Shown: piece after piece, positions 43,111 to 51,760 of the stretch
How the letters are laid out: each line of letters begins with the position of its first letter
Numbering within the stretch: the first letter of the stretch is position 1
From: Alphaproteobacteria bacterium
Lineage (GTDB): Bacteria > Myxococcota_A > UBA796 > GCA-2862545
DNA: 64,000 bases
NCBI GenBank assembly: GCA_020632885.1
Contig: JACKEQ010000025.1
Location: 23,350-87,349, forward strand
Direction of reading: 5' to 3'
Made by a program: the position numbers and the translations under genes
Notes under the pieces: model-generated
Databases searched by the model: none
What the model saw: only the letters and a program-made list of their open reading frames with translations
What the model was told of the DNA's origin: nothing

Positions 43111-43920
43111 TTACGGACGCTGGCCGGGCGCCGGAGCAGGGACCGGGGCCGGAGCGGGAGCCGGCGCTGGAGTCCGCGTGGGCACGGGTCGCGGCGCGGT
43201 CCCGGGGACCCGCCTGCCACCGCGTTCCACGAAGATCCACGAGCTCCTCACGGTGTCGCCGTCCAGCCCGAAGATCTGCGTGCGGCCCAGCCTCAGCGCC
43301 TCCGTCGTGCTCGCGACGCTGGGGTCGGCCACCACGACCGGTCGGAAGGGCAGGGGGTCGCCGGGCAGGAGGCGCAGACCCTCTGCGGGCGGCTCGCCCT
43401 CCACGCGCACCTCCACGGGGCGGCCGTCGACGGACAGCGTCGCCGTCCCCCCGGACACGCCGATCACTGCGATGCGCCTGGCGTCGACTCGCTCGAAACG
43501 TACGTACTGTGAGGTCTCTCGCGGTAGCTCCAGAGCCTCGATCACCTCGCCGCCTCCGATGGGTATCCGCAGGGTAAGCGACCTCGGCGCGGGCTCGGAC
43601 GCACCCTCCGGGAGCTGCAGGAGGGTGCCCGACGACGGGGGGACCTCGGGCTCCGGGAGCGAACGCACGACGGTCGCCAGGGTGGCACCGATCGCGAGGA
43701 GCACCATGGCCGCCAGCAGCCACGGGACCCGCCACACGCGCGCCTTCTCCGGGGCCGGGACCGCCTGCCACGCGTCGAGGTGGGCGTGCAGAGCGGCCTC
43801 CTCGCGACGGATCCGGTCGGCGAGGGCCCGGCAGTCCGCGCAGGTCTCGAGGTGTCGTATTGTCTCGAAATCGCTCACCGATGTCTCGAGGAGCTGATCA
43901 CGGATCGACTCACAGCCCAT
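43111..43920 (-). CDS. Anti-sigma factor with zinc-finger and one membrane helix
   Basis: 269 aa. The N-terminal anti-sigma zinc-finger motif is HLETCADC (residues about 23-30). One membrane helix follows (about 68-88, WLLAAMVLLAIGATLATVV), then a periplasmic beta domain and a Pro/Ala-rich tail (TPAPAPAPAPVPAPAPG). Its ATG lies 11 bp inside the end of the ECF sigma gene, the usual coupled sigma/anti-sigma layout. The sigma gene is now disrupted, so this anti-sigma factor has lost its partner and possibly its promoter. Confidence 0.85.
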   Translation of the reverse strand: MGCESIRDQLLETSVSDFETIRHLETCADCRALADRIRREEAALHAHLDAWQAVPAPEKARVWRVPWLLAAMVLLAIGATLATVVRSLPEPEVPPSSGTLLQLPEGASEPAPRSLTLRIPIGGGEVIEALELPRETSQYVRFERVDARRIAVIGVSGGTATLSVDGRPVEVRVEGEPPAEGLRLLPGDPLPFRPVVVADPSVASTTEALRLGRTQIFGLDGDTVRSSWIFVERGGRRVPGTAPRPVPTRTPAPAPAPAPVPAPAPGQRP

Positions 43921-44329
43921 CGACCACCTCCTCGATGTCCAGGAGGTGCGCCCGGAGCGCCTTCCTCCCCTGGTGCACGAGCACCCGCACCGTCCCCGGC
44001 GCGACGCCCATGGCCGCCGCCACCTCCGCCACGCTCATCCCGAGGCGGTCCACGCCATCCACCGCCTCGCGCTGACGGGGCGTGAGGGTCGCGAAGGCCT
44101 CGATGGCGCGGGTGGCTGCACGCTGGGTGTCGAGCTGCCGCTCGAGATCCGGACCCGGTTCCCGCGGGGGGACCGGCCGTGCCAGCCGCAGCTCGCGCCT
44201 GCCGAGGTCGCGGGCGACGCTCCGCACCACGGTGCGCAGCCAGCCGAGCGGGTTGCGCCCCGGATCCGGAGTGGCGTCCGTGCGCGTGACGCGCAGCCAG
44301 GCCTCCTGGCAGACGTCGTCGGCCTGCGC

Positions 44330-44473
44330 CGGAACTGATCACTCCGGCCGCCGAAGGCGGCCTGCGCGGCCCGTTTTGCGCGGGCCTTGCCTCCTCTTGA
44401 CGCTCACCACGCCCTGGCTCGAAGTGTGCTCGTTCCCCCGCCATTCGCGGGCCAGGACGTGTTGACCGTCAAA
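44330..44473 (-). mobile_element. Hairpin-rich non-autonomous element, copy 1
   Basis: About 144 bp inserted in the ECF sigma gene, with no coding capacity. On the plus strand the structures are a perfect 7-bp hairpin (44346-44362), a 6-bp GC hairpin (44368-44386), and a large imperfect palindrome whose arms are 44395-44418 and 44451-44473, with a small hairpin in its loop. A second copy in inverted orientation begins at 63935; over the 66 bp visible, 62 match, and all four differences lie in the loop of the large palindrome. Both copies abut GGATTCCG. Palindromic ends without an obvious target duplication recall IS200/IS605-derived elements (PATEs), but no transposase is visible. Confidence 0.75.
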
Positions 44474-44476
44474 CGG

Positions 44477-44485
44477 AATCCCCGC
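44477..44485. repeat. 9-bp target-site duplication, left
   Basis: AATCCCCGC immediately outside the left end of the insertion sequence; an identical copy lies at 46067-46075. It belongs to the interrupted sigma-factor codons. Confidence 0.92.
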
Positions 44486-46066
44486 GGGCGCGATGACCGA
44501 TTGTGGTTCGAAGTCACTTGAGGGGTCGTCGCCGCCTCTTTGGCTTCCATCCTGCGATCGCAAGGACAGAGGCCTCGATTTCGTTCCAGCGTCCAGCCTT
44601 CGAGTAGGCGCGGAGATGAAGCATTCCCTCTGCGTGATCCTCCTTCCAGGAGGTGCCGGTGCTCTTCATCCGGAGGTTGAGGACGCGTCGAACCGCGGAT
44701 TCCACCGCTCCGCTGCCGATAGGCAGCCGGAGGCTGCGAAAGCGGGAATATCGCAGGCGGTCCCGATTCCGGGTCCAGTAGTCCAGGGTGGAGTCGTCTG
44801 CCGCCTCCTCTGCGGTGAGGTGGGACCGGATGGAGCGGATGACGTCTCCGACGCGCCCCTGTTTCAGGAGCCCTTTCCTGGAGAGTGCCCAGGCGGTCGC
44901 TCGCTCCTCGCTCCATCCGGGGCGACTGCGCGCAAAGTCGTACAGGCGTTCGATCGCATGGAAGTAATCGAGGATCTCGGTGAATCGCTCGGGTGGCAAC
45001 CCGACGTCCTCCCGCAGACGCGACGCCCGGTTCCAGATCCAGGGTGCGCCGTCCCCGATCAGCGTCAGGTGCGCGGCCTGGTGGGCTCCGAGTCGCCGCA
45101 GATGGAAGGAGAGAAGTCGAAAGACGCTATCGGCGTCGCCAAGAGTGCCGTCGATGAGGCTCTTGAAAGTCTTGTCTCGTCGGCCGTTGTCATCCACGAC
45201 GTAGATCGTGAGTACCTTCGGCTCTCGCCAGTTGAGCTCGAATGGCCTTCGACCGCCCTTCTTCGGCGCACCCCGGAGCGCATGGCGGATCCGCACGCGC
45301 CCTCCGTCCACCGCAGCCACCACCCGTCTACCCGAGAGTGGCCCCTCCCGGCGCTGCCGCCTCTGAATGTCGGCGGCCCGGCTCTTGAGGGCCGCATCTG
45401 CGACCGCGTAAGTGAATCGGAGTGCCTGCTTGTGCTCGACTTCCAGCCCGCCCTGGGCGAGCTGTTCACGAGCGGCCCCGACGGAGGATGCCTCGACCAC
45501 GGCGTGGGACACCCGAAGCCGGAGGGCGGGTGTCGAGCGGTCCGCCACGCCCACGCTGTCCAGGACGGGAAAGACGCCGGTACCCGAAGCTCCGCGGATC
45601 GTCATCGTTGGATGGGTTGGGCGTGCATACAGATATTGAGCCTCGATACTCACGATCGTGCCCCCAAGGAGCATGACTGGAGTGCTTCGCTTGCCCTGGA
45701 GCTTCAGGTCCATGTAGGGGGCGGAGCTCCGAAGTCGCTCGACCTCCTCTCGGGTGCGCACGCTGTCGGCGCACACCCGCCGAAGAGCCGACGCGACCAG
45801 CTGGTCCGCGAGAGCTCGCGTCAGGTCATGGACACGACGTTCGGCGGCGACGAACGCGGCCGCGTTCCTGGAGCTCTCGACCGCTTCCACCGCGGCTCGA
45901 AGCTGTGCCTCGAACTGGACGACGGCTTCCCGAACGAACGTCTCTCGATCCATGGGAAGAGCAGATCACCACAAGACATGGCCGTCTACGGGCTTCGTCG
46001 GGTGGATCGTGCAACGTCAGGAATGACGAGTCCGGACCAGACTCGTGACAACCGGGGATCGCGCCC
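44486..46066 (-). mobile_element. ISKra4-like insertion sequence, complete, 1,581 bp
   Basis: The terminal inverted repeats are GGGCGCGATGACCGATTGT (44486-44504) and, read inward from the other end, GGGCGCGATCCCCGGTTGT (46066-46048), 16 of 19 identical. A perfect 9-bp direct duplication flanks the element, as expected for ISKra4-type insertion. One transposase gene fills it. Intact ends, intact gene and perfect duplication point to a recent insertion into the ECF sigma gene. Confidence 0.92.
44514..45953 (-). CDS. ISKra4-like family DDE transposase
   Basis: 479 aa, uninterrupted. DDE-type acidic residues are likely in VAAVDGGRVRIR, LIGDGAPWIWN and IGSGAVESAVRRVLNLRMKS; the last block followed by GTSWKEDHAEGMLHLRA is characteristic of ISKra4 and related transposases. 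It starts at ATG 45953 and ends 28 bp from the left inverted repeat. The mobile element appears intact, so the enzyme is probably functional. Assignment to ISKra4 rather than a sister family is by motif memory. Confidence 0.87.
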   Translation of the reverse strand: MDRETFVREAVVQFEAQLRAAVEAVESSRNAAAFVAAERRVHDLTRALADQLVASALRRVCADSVRTREEVERLRSSAPYMDLKLQGKRSTPVMLLGGTIVSIEAQYLYARPTHPTMTIRGASGTGVFPVLDSVGVADRSTPALRLRVSHAVVEASSVGAAREQLAQGGLEVEHKQALRFTYAVADAALKSRAADIQRRQRREGPLSGRRVVAAVDGGRVRIRHALRGAPKKGGRRPFELNWREPKVLTIYVVDDNGRRDKTFKSLIDGTLGDADSVFRLLSFHLRRLGAHQAAHLTLIGDGAPWIWNRASRLREDVGLPPERFTEILDYFHAIERLYDFARSRPGWSEERATAWALSRKGLLKQGRVGDVIRSIRSHLTAEEAADDSTLDYWTRNRDRLRYSRFRSLRLPIGSGAVESAVRRVLNLRMKSTGTSWKEDHAEGMLHLRAYSKAGRWNEIEASVLAIAGWKPKRRRRPLK

Positions 46067-46075
46067 AATCCCCGC
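46067..46075. repeat. 9-bp target-site duplication, right
   Basis: AATCCCCGC directly after the right inverted repeat, identical to 44477-44485. Removing the element and one copy restores the sigma-factor reading frame up to codons for ...YECGDS. Confidence 0.92.
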
Positions 46076-46254
46076 ACTCGTACAGCGCCCAGGCACGCGC
46101 CTGCGCCCAGTGCTCGCGGAGGAGCGCCTCGAACGTCGGTCGTGCAGGGTCGCGGGGCATGGTCGGGCACAGTACGACGTCAGGGAGCGGATCGTTCAGA
46201 CGCGATCGTCTGAACGCCGTGGCGGCCCGGGGCGTACGGGGGCAGGAGGTGAAC

Positions 46255-47079
46255 GTGCTGGTCTGGATGCTGACGTCCTGCGCGCCCATGCCCGCCGCCG
46301 CCGAGCGGTCCCGCGTCCCCGAGCTGGCCGTGGAGGATCCGGGGTTCGCAGCCGTGTGGCCGGCGCCGGACGCGCCGCTCGACGTCCTCCCCACGACGGC
46401 GCCGCGGGGCCTGGCGGACACCACGGTCTACCTCATGGCCGGTCACGCCAACGGGCCCGGCAAGGACGGCAACAAGGGCGTGCACGGCCAGATCGAGGCC
46501 GAGGTGAGCCTGTGGACGGTCGAAGAGCTCGCTCGCCGTCTCGAGGCGCTCGGATGGTTCGAGGTGATCGTCGGTCGCCGGGCCGGGGAGCGCCCGTCCT
46601 ACGGCGCTCGCATCCGGCATGCCGAGCGCGTGGGGGCGGACGTGTTCATCGAGCTGCACACGGACGCCCGTGGCCCGCTGCACGTCTGGGCGACCGACCC
46701 CGAGGGCGAGGTGTACCGGAACGACGGGTCGCCCGGCTTCAGCGTGCTCTACAACGAGGGCGGCCCGCTCGGACCGGAGCGCCAGCGCCTCGCCCAGGAG
46801 GTCGGCAACGCGCTGCTCGCCACCGGGCTGCCGCCGTGCCCCGGATACGTCGACCTCTACGATGCGGATCCCGTGCCGGGCGTGTTCATCGACCGTCGGG
46901 GGCTCATGATGCTGCGTCGCCCGACCATGCCCTCCATCATCATCGAGACCCACAACGCGAAGGACTTCGAGGAGAGCCTGCGGTGGCGCGAAGAGGGCAC
47001 GCTCGACGCGTTCGCGTCGGCCGTCGCGGAAGCCGTGCGCGCCTACCGGACCGTCACGTCCGAGGAACCCACGCGATGA
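46255..47079 (+). CDS. N-acetylmuramoyl-L-alanine amidase (Amidase_3) lipoprotein
   Basis: 274 aa. Start GTG 46255 is supported by AGGAGG five bases upstream and gives the lipoprotein leader MLVWMLTSC. The Amidase_3 zinc site is visible: His in YLMAGHANGPG, Glu in QIEAEVSL, His in FIELHTDARG, and the catalytic Glu in SIIIETHNAKD. It cleaves the amide bond between MurNAc and L-Ala in peptidoglycan, from the envelope side. It is divergent from the broken sigma gene and its 3' end overlaps the convergent membrane gene by 26 bp. Confidence 0.87.
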   Translation: MLVWMLTSCAPMPAAAERSRVPELAVEDPGFAAVWPAPDAPLDVLPTTAPRGLADTTVYLMAGHANGPGKDGNKGVHGQIEAEVSLWTVEELARRLEALGWFEVIVGRRAGERPSYGARIRHAERVGADVFIELHTDARGPLHVWATDPEGEVYRNDGSPGFSVLYNEGGPLGPERQRLAQEVGNALLATGLPPCPGYVDLYDADPVPGVFIDRRGLMMLRRPTMPSIIIETHNAKDFEESLRWREEGTLDAFASAVAEAVRAYRTVTSEEPTR

Positions 47080-47602
47080 CCACCGTGAAGAGGGCGACGA
47101 GCCCGGCGAGCGGCCCGAGCAGCAGGCCGGAGACGATGGCCACGGGCCACGCGGGACGCCCGGTCCGGCCGACGAGCAGGTAGGGTGGCCAGGCGAGCAG
47201 CAAGACGGTGCCCGCCGTCACCGCACCGAGGGAGCAGGCGATGTGGAAGGGAGCACCGGACTCCTGGATCGGGAGCAGGCGTGTGATGACCACGCCGAGG
47301 GCGCCCGTGAGCCCGCCTACGACGAGCCCGACGGGTCCGCCGAGGAGGAGGGTGAGGACGCCGGGGACCCGACCCTCCGTGCGCGTGTGGGCGCGCTCCA
47401 TGAGGAAGCCGGCGGCCGAGCCCGTCAGGGCGCCGAGGAACGCCAACACCCCCATCGCGAAGACGGTGAACAGGGCGAGCTCCACGCGGGTGTCGCGCGG
47501 GACCTCGGTCGCGACCAGCGCGAAGAACGGCGCGCTGCAGGTCAGGCCCGTGCAGGCTCCGAGGAGCCCGATGTCGCGGGGGATGTGCGTTCGAGCAGCC
47601 AC
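47054..47602 (-). CDS. Small polytopic membrane protein
   Basis: 182 aa with about five hydrophobic helices (LFTVFAMGVLAFLGALTG, LLLGGPVGLVVGGLTGALGVVI, VTAGTVLLLAWPPYLLV, VAIVSGLLLGPLAGLVALFTVVIAWV). The first helix region contains ACTGLTCSAPF. Start GTG 47602 lacks a clear Shine-Dalgarno and is the only good choice. It is divergent from the hydantoinase-type gene with a 30-bp gap. No transporter signature is visible; function unknown. Confidence 0.68.
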   Translation of the reverse strand: MAARTHIPRDIGLLGACTGLTCSAPFFALVATEVPRDTRVELALFTVFAMGVLAFLGALTGSAAGFLMERAHTRTEGRVPGVLTLLLGGPVGLVVGGLTGALGVVITRLLPIQESGAPFHIACSLGAVTAGTVLLLAWPPYLLVGRTGRPAWPVAIVSGLLLGPLAGLVALFTVVIAWVPRT

Positions 47603-47632
47603 GCCTGGAGTATAGGACCGGCGGAGGACGGC

Positions 47633-50600
47633 ATGGCCACACCCCTGACCCTCGTGGATCGCGGTGGCACCTTCACGGATGTCGTGCAGGTCGCGGCCGA
47701 CGGTGGCGTGACGGTGCGCAAGGTGCGATCGGACGAGGCCGTCATCGGCGAGCTCGCGGAGGGTCGGCTGCGCTTCGGGACGACCGTGGCGACCAACGCC
47801 CTGCTCGAGCGTACCGGGGTCCGCACGCTGGCCGTGCTGGATGCGGGTCTCGAGGATCTCCCGTGGATCGGGGACATGACGCGCCCCGCCCTGTTCGATC
47901 CGGACGCCGTGCGCCCGTCCCCGCTCTGCGCGGCGGCCGTCGGCGTGGCAGGACGGATCGGGCCCGACGGGGAGGAGGTCGAGCCCCTGGTGCTCCCCGA
48001 TCCGTCCGTGCTGGACGGGTTCGACGCGGTGGCCATCGTGCGGCTGAACGGGCACCTGAACCCGGAACACGAGCGCGCCCTCGGAGCGTGGGTGGCCTCG
48101 GTGGCGCCCGCTGTGTTCGTGGCGCTGGGGAGCGAGGTGGCCCCCGAGCGCGGGCTGCTGGCGCGGCTCGAGACCACGCTCGTGCACGCCGCCATCACCC
48201 CCGTGCTCACGGCGGCCCTGGCGCGCGACCGCATCCCTTCCGCGGCGCTCGCCATCCGCTCCGACGGGAGCCTCGTGGCGGCCGATCAGCTCGTGGCGCC
48301 CGACGCCGTGCTGTCCGGACCCGCTGGAGGCGTGCTGGCCGTGCGGGAGGTCGCGCGGCGGGCCGGGTTCACCCGCGCCGTGGGCCTCGACATGGGAGGC
48401 ACGAGCACGGACGTGTGTCGGGTCGACGGGGATCTCCCGCGCAGGACCGGCAGGATCGAGGTCGCCGGGGTGCACCTCGCGCGTCCGATGCTGGCCGTCG
48501 ACACCATCGCGGCGGGCGGGGGGAGCGTGCTCTGGTCGGACGGGACCCGCATCGGGGTCGGTCCGCGGTCCGCGGGGGCCCACCCGGGACCCCAGTGCTA
48601 CGGGCGCGGCGGCCCGCCCACCCTCACGGATGCGACCCTCGAGCTCGGTCTCGTGGACGCCGCGCACTTCGAGCCTCCCCTGGATCCTTCGTGTGTCGAT
48701 CTTCCAGGAGATGCGAGATCTTTCGTGGATGTCGCCCGGGAGCAGATGGCGGGTGCCGTGCGTCGGCTCGCCCTCGCGGAGGGCGCGGACCTCGCCGACC
48801 ACGCCCTCGTCGCCTTCGGCGGTGCGGCAGGCCAGCACGCCACGGACGTGGCCCGGCGCCTGGGCATCCGCACCGTGCTCGTACACCCCTGCGCTTCCGT
48901 GCTCTCTGCGTGGGGGCAAGCCCTCGCGCGCGAGGAGCGCGTGCTCCTGCGCGACCTCCACGTCCCGCTGCACGCATGGGAGGAGGTGGTCGCCGCGGTC
49001 GACGCCCTGCGCGTCGAGGCCGAGGACGCTGTCGAGGTTCGCGTGGACCTCGTGATTCGTCATGAAGGAACGGATGGATCGGTGAGGCTTCCGCTCGCGA
49101 CCGACCCTGGCGCCCAGGAGGCGTCCTTCCGGGAGGCCCACGTGCGCCGCTTCGGCTACCCCGGGCGAGGGCCGCTGGAGGTCTGCACGGTCCACCTCCG
49201 CGCGCTCGGGCCGGAGCCCGTGGTGGCCCCGGAGCGCTGGGTGGAGCCGCAGGTCCGCGCGGTGCCGGGCGGACGGGTGCTGGGGTTCCCGACGACGAGC
49301 GTGTGGGTCCCCGATGGCTGGAAGATCTCACAGGAGGCCGGGATCCTGCGTCTCGACGATCTGGGTGCCCCGCCCGTTGCGCCGCCCCTCGAGCGCACGC
49401 CCGGCGGTGTGGCGCTCTGGGCCGCCCGGTTCATGGGGGTGGCCGAGGCCGGGGGGGCCGTGCTCCAGCGCACGGCGCGGTCCGTGAACGTCCGGGAGCG
49501 CCTGGACTTCTCCTGTGCGGTGTTCGACCGCGACGGCGTGCTCGTGGCGAATGCTCCGCACATCCCCGTGCACCTCGGGGCCATGGGGGTCACCGTGCGG
49601 TCCCTGGTGGTCGAGCGCGACCCGCGGCCCGGCACACACTGGCTGTGCAACGACCCCACGGCCGGCGGCTCGCACCTGCCGGACCTCACCGTGGTCTCCG
49701 TGGGCACGGTGGGCGGCGAGCGGGTGTTCACGGCTTCCCGCGCGCACCACGTGGATGTCGGGGGCACCACGCCAGGCAGCATGCCCCCGGACTCACGGCG
49801 GCTGGCGGACGAGGGCGTCGTGTTCCGGCACGTGCGCATCGGGGACGATGGGTCCGGGGTGGACCTCTCGGGCTCGCGGCGTCCCGAGACCGTCCGGGCG
49901 GACCTCGTGGCCCAGGTCGCGGCCAACCGGTCCATGCTGGAGGGGCTGACGGCGCTCGGGCCCGCGGTGCACGCCTGGATGGCCCACGTCCTGGACGCGA
50001 CCGAAGAGCTCACCTCGGCCCTCGTGGACCGCCTGCCGAGGCACACGGGGCCGGTGCACGACACCCTCGACGGCGTGCCGCTGGCTCTCGCCACGCGGGT
50101 GGAGGACGGCGTGATGGTCGTCGATCTGGCCGGTACGGGTGGGCCGCACGCGGGCAACCTGAACGCGCCGGCCGCGGTCGTCCGGGCCGCCGTGCTCTAC
50201 GCCGTGCGGGTCCTCCTGGACACCGACCTGCCGCTCAACGAGGGCGTGCTCCGTCGCGTGCGCATCCTCGCACCGTCGGCGAGCCTCGTGGACCCTCCAC
50301 CCGAGGCTGCCGTCGCGGGGGGGAACGTCGAGACGTCCATGCGGATCGCCGATCTGCTGCTGCGGTCCCTCGGTCGCTGCGCTGCCTCCGCGGGCACGAT
50401 GAACAACCTCACGCTCGGCGGGGACGGCTGGGCGTTCTACGAGACGCTGGGCGGCGGGCAGGGCGGCACCTCACGCGGGCCCGGGGCGTCCGCCCGGCAG
50501 CTCCACATGACGAACACCCGGGCCACGGACGCGGAGGTCCTCGAGCATCGCCTGCCGCTACGGGTGCGTCGATTCGCGATCCGACGAGCCAGCGGCGGAC

Positions 50601-50851
50601 CCGGCGAGCACCCCGGTGGGGACGGGCTCATCCGGGAGATCGAGGTCCTCGCGCCCTGCACGGCGGCCCTCCTGGCCACCCGACGCGACCGGGGGGCCGC
50701 GGGCCTCGGCGGGGAGGACGGGGCCCCGGGCGTGGACGCGCTCTTCCGAGCCGGTCGATGGGTGCCCTGGGACGGCCGGCCCACGTCACTCGAGCCGGGC
50801 GATCGGGTGCGGGTGATCACGCCGGGCGGCGGAGGGTACACCCGGAGCTGA
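47633..50851 (+). CDS. Fused hydantoinase/5-oxoprolinase (HyuA-HyuB)
   Basis: 1,072 aa. Residues 1 to about 590 form the HyuA half: ATPase motifs LVDRGGTFTDVV and GLDMGGTSTDVCRVDGD, with FGTTVATNALLERTG. Residues about 600-1070 form the HyuB half: RLDFSCAVFDRDGVLVANAP, HIPVHLGAMG, WLCNDPTAGGSHLPDLTV and GGGQGGTSRGPG. The fused order matches eukaryotic 5-oxoprolinase and some bacterial homologues, somewhat shorter than the usual 1,200-1,290 aa. It would hydrolyse 5-oxoproline or a hydantoin using ATP. ATG 47633 follows GGAGG. No hydantoin-pathway genes adjoin, so the 5-oxoproline role is slightly favoured. Confidence 0.88.
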   Translation: MATPLTLVDRGGTFTDVVQVAADGGVTVRKVRSDEAVIGELAEGRLRFGTTVATNALLERTGVRTLAVLDAGLEDLPWIGDMTRPALFDPDAVRPSPLCAAAVGVAGRIGPDGEEVEPLVLPDPSVLDGFDAVAIVRLNGHLNPEHERALGAWVASVAPAVFVALGSEVAPERGLLARLETTLVHAAITPVLTAALARDRIPSAALAIRSDGSLVAADQLVAPDAVLSGPAGGVLAVREVARRAGFTRAVGLDMGGTSTDVCRVDGDLPRRTGRIEVAGVHLARPMLAVDTIAAGGGSVLWSDGTRIGVGPRSAGAHPGPQCYGRGGPPTLTDATLELGLVDAAHFEPPLDPSCVDLPGDARSFVDVAREQMAGAVRRLALAEGADLADHALVAFGGAAGQHATDVARRLGIRTVLVHPCASVLSAWGQALAREERVLLRDLHVPLHAWEEVVAAVDALRVEAEDAVEVRVDLVIRHEGTDGSVRLPLATDPGAQEASFREAHVRRFGYPGRGPLEVCTVHLRALGPEPVVAPERWVEPQVRAVPGGRVLGFPTTSVWVPDGWKISQEAGILRLDDLGAPPVAPPLERTPGGVALWAARFMGVAEAGGAVLQRTARSVNVRERLDFSCAVFDRDGVLVANAPHIPVHLGAMGVTVRSLVVERDPRPGTHWLCNDPTAGGSHLPDLTVVSVGTVGGERVFTASRAHHVDVGGTTPGSMPPDSRRLADEGVVFRHVRIGDDGSGVDLSGSRRPETVRADLVAQVAANRSMLEGLTALGPAVHAWMAHVLDATEELTSALVDRLPRHTGPVHDTLDGVPLALATRVEDGVMVVDLAGTGGPHAGNLNAPAAVVRAAVLYAVRVLLDTDLPLNEGVLRRVRILAPSASLVDPPPEAAVAGGNVETSMRIADLLLRSLGRCAASAGTMNNLTLGGDGWAFYETLGGGQGGTSRGPGASARQLHMTNTRATDAEVLEHRLPLRVRRFAIRRASGGPGEHPGGDGLIREIEVLAPCTAALLATRRDRGAAGLGGEDGAPGVDALFRAGRWVPWDGRPTSLEPGDRVRVITPGGGGYTRS

Positions 50852-51742
50852 TCACCGGCTGTGGCGTTGGAAGAACGCCCAGATCTCGTCCTGGGCGACG
50901 ATGTCGCGGTTGACCGTTCCGATGAGCGCCACGGGGGCGTACTGCGTACCGCCGGGCCAGGTGTGCCCGCCGCCCTCCACGATGAGCGACAGCACCTCGG
51001 AGTCGCCGTCACAGGCCGTCCAGCGCTCCTCGCGCACCGTGCTGCCGTCCTCGGTGGCGGTGTCGGGGCGCGATGTGACCACGGGATCGCCCGTGCAGTT
51101 GTTCGCGTCCCGCCAGAACGCCTGGTTCTCGGTCTGGGGGATCAGGGACCCGCGCTGGCCGCTCTCCTCGTCCTCCCCGGCCACGGCCCCGCCCTCGTAG
51201 GGGACGAGCGGGTCGGCGGTGCCGGGCATCAGCAGCATGGGTGCGAGGGCCTGGGGCTCACAGACGTAGTCGGTGGGCATGCCGCCGATGACGTTCGCGA
51301 AGGCCGCGAAGAGCTCCGTGCGCTGGCAGGCCAGGTGGTTCGTCATGAACCCGCCGTTGCTGGCACCCGTGACGTAGACGCGGTCGCGATCGATGCCCAC
51401 GCGGGTGTCGATGTCGTCGATCACGGCCTCGATGAAGTCGAGGTCGCTGATGCCCTCGGGCGGCACGAAGGGCGCGTCGCGGCCGTCGTCCCAGTTCCCG
51501 GCGTACGAGCTCGGGTAGGCGGCGACGAAGCCCTCGCGCTCGGCCAGCTCGGAGAACCCGCTCGACGCGCCGAGCCGGCGACCCTTGTCGCCGCCCTCCG
51601 TGCCCCCGCCGTGGAGGCCGAGGATCAGGGGAGCCCCCGTGACGCCTTCTGGCGCCGTCAGGTAGTAGTTGCGGCGGGTGCCGTCGACCGTGACGACGTG
51701 CCGGTCGCCGACCGCGCACCCTGCGAGCATGGCCCAGATCAT
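50852..51742 (-). CDS. PHB-depolymerase/LpqC-like esterase lipoprotein
   Basis: 296 aa, short lipoprotein leader MIWAMLAGC. The catalytic triad is readable: oxyanion HGGGTEGGD, nucleophile elbow TGASNGGFM, Asp in PGTADPLVPYEGG and His in GGGHTWPGG. The family comprises extracellular polyhydroxybutyrate depolymerases, feruloyl esterases and LpqC. Four cysteines in the mature part could form disulfides. TAGACT lies 15 bases before ATG 51742 with GGAGG between. It abuts the end of the hydantoinase gene and follows the DUF692 gene on the same strand. Confidence 0.85.
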   Translation of the reverse strand: MIWAMLAGCAVGDRHVVTVDGTRRNYYLTAPEGVTGAPLILGLHGGGTEGGDKGRRLGASSGFSELAEREGFVAAYPSSYAGNWDDGRDAPFVPPEGISDLDFIEAVIDDIDTRVGIDRDRVYVTGASNGGFMTNHLACQRTELFAAFANVIGGMPTDYVCEPQALAPMLLMPGTADPLVPYEGGAVAGEDEESGQRGSLIPQTENQAFWRDANNCTGDPVVTSRPDTATEDGSTVREERWTACDGDSEVLSLIVEGGGHTWPGGTQYAPVALIGTVNRDIVAQDEIWAFFQRHSR

Positions 51743-51760
51743 GGCGCCTCCACGGGCAGT

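Larger units (their letters stand above)
43910..46160 (-). pseudogene. ECF RNA polymerase sigma factor, split by two insertions
   Basis: The N-terminal part (46160 to about 46067) encodes MPRDPARPTFEALLREHWAQ and on to LYECGD, the start of sigma region 2. The rest (about 44329 to 43910) encodes AQADDVCQEAWLRVTR, then WLRTVVRSVARD and the sigma-4 helix-turn-helix LTPRQREAVDGV...SVAEVAAAMGVAPGTVRVLVHQGRKAL. Joined as CGD-x-AQADDVCQEAW, they give a normal ECF factor of about 171 aa. An ISKra4-like element (44486-46066) and a hairpin-rich element (about 44330-44473) separate them. The C-terminal piece lacks region 2 and should be inactive. Confidence 0.88.

Noticed and set aside
44346..44386. GC hairpins as a transcription terminator of the sigma gene
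   Set aside because: They belong to the repeated inserted element and lie inside the interrupted coding sequence, although they may now stop transcription by accident.
44339..44485. Sequence left of the insertion sequence as part of that insertion sequence
   Set aside because: It lies outside the inverted repeats and target duplication, and a copy occurs at 63935 without the insertion sequence.
46017..46160. Short open frame starting MPRDPARPTF as an independent small gene
   Set aside because: It is the N-terminus of the ECF sigma factor and runs into the insertion sequence, ending by chance.
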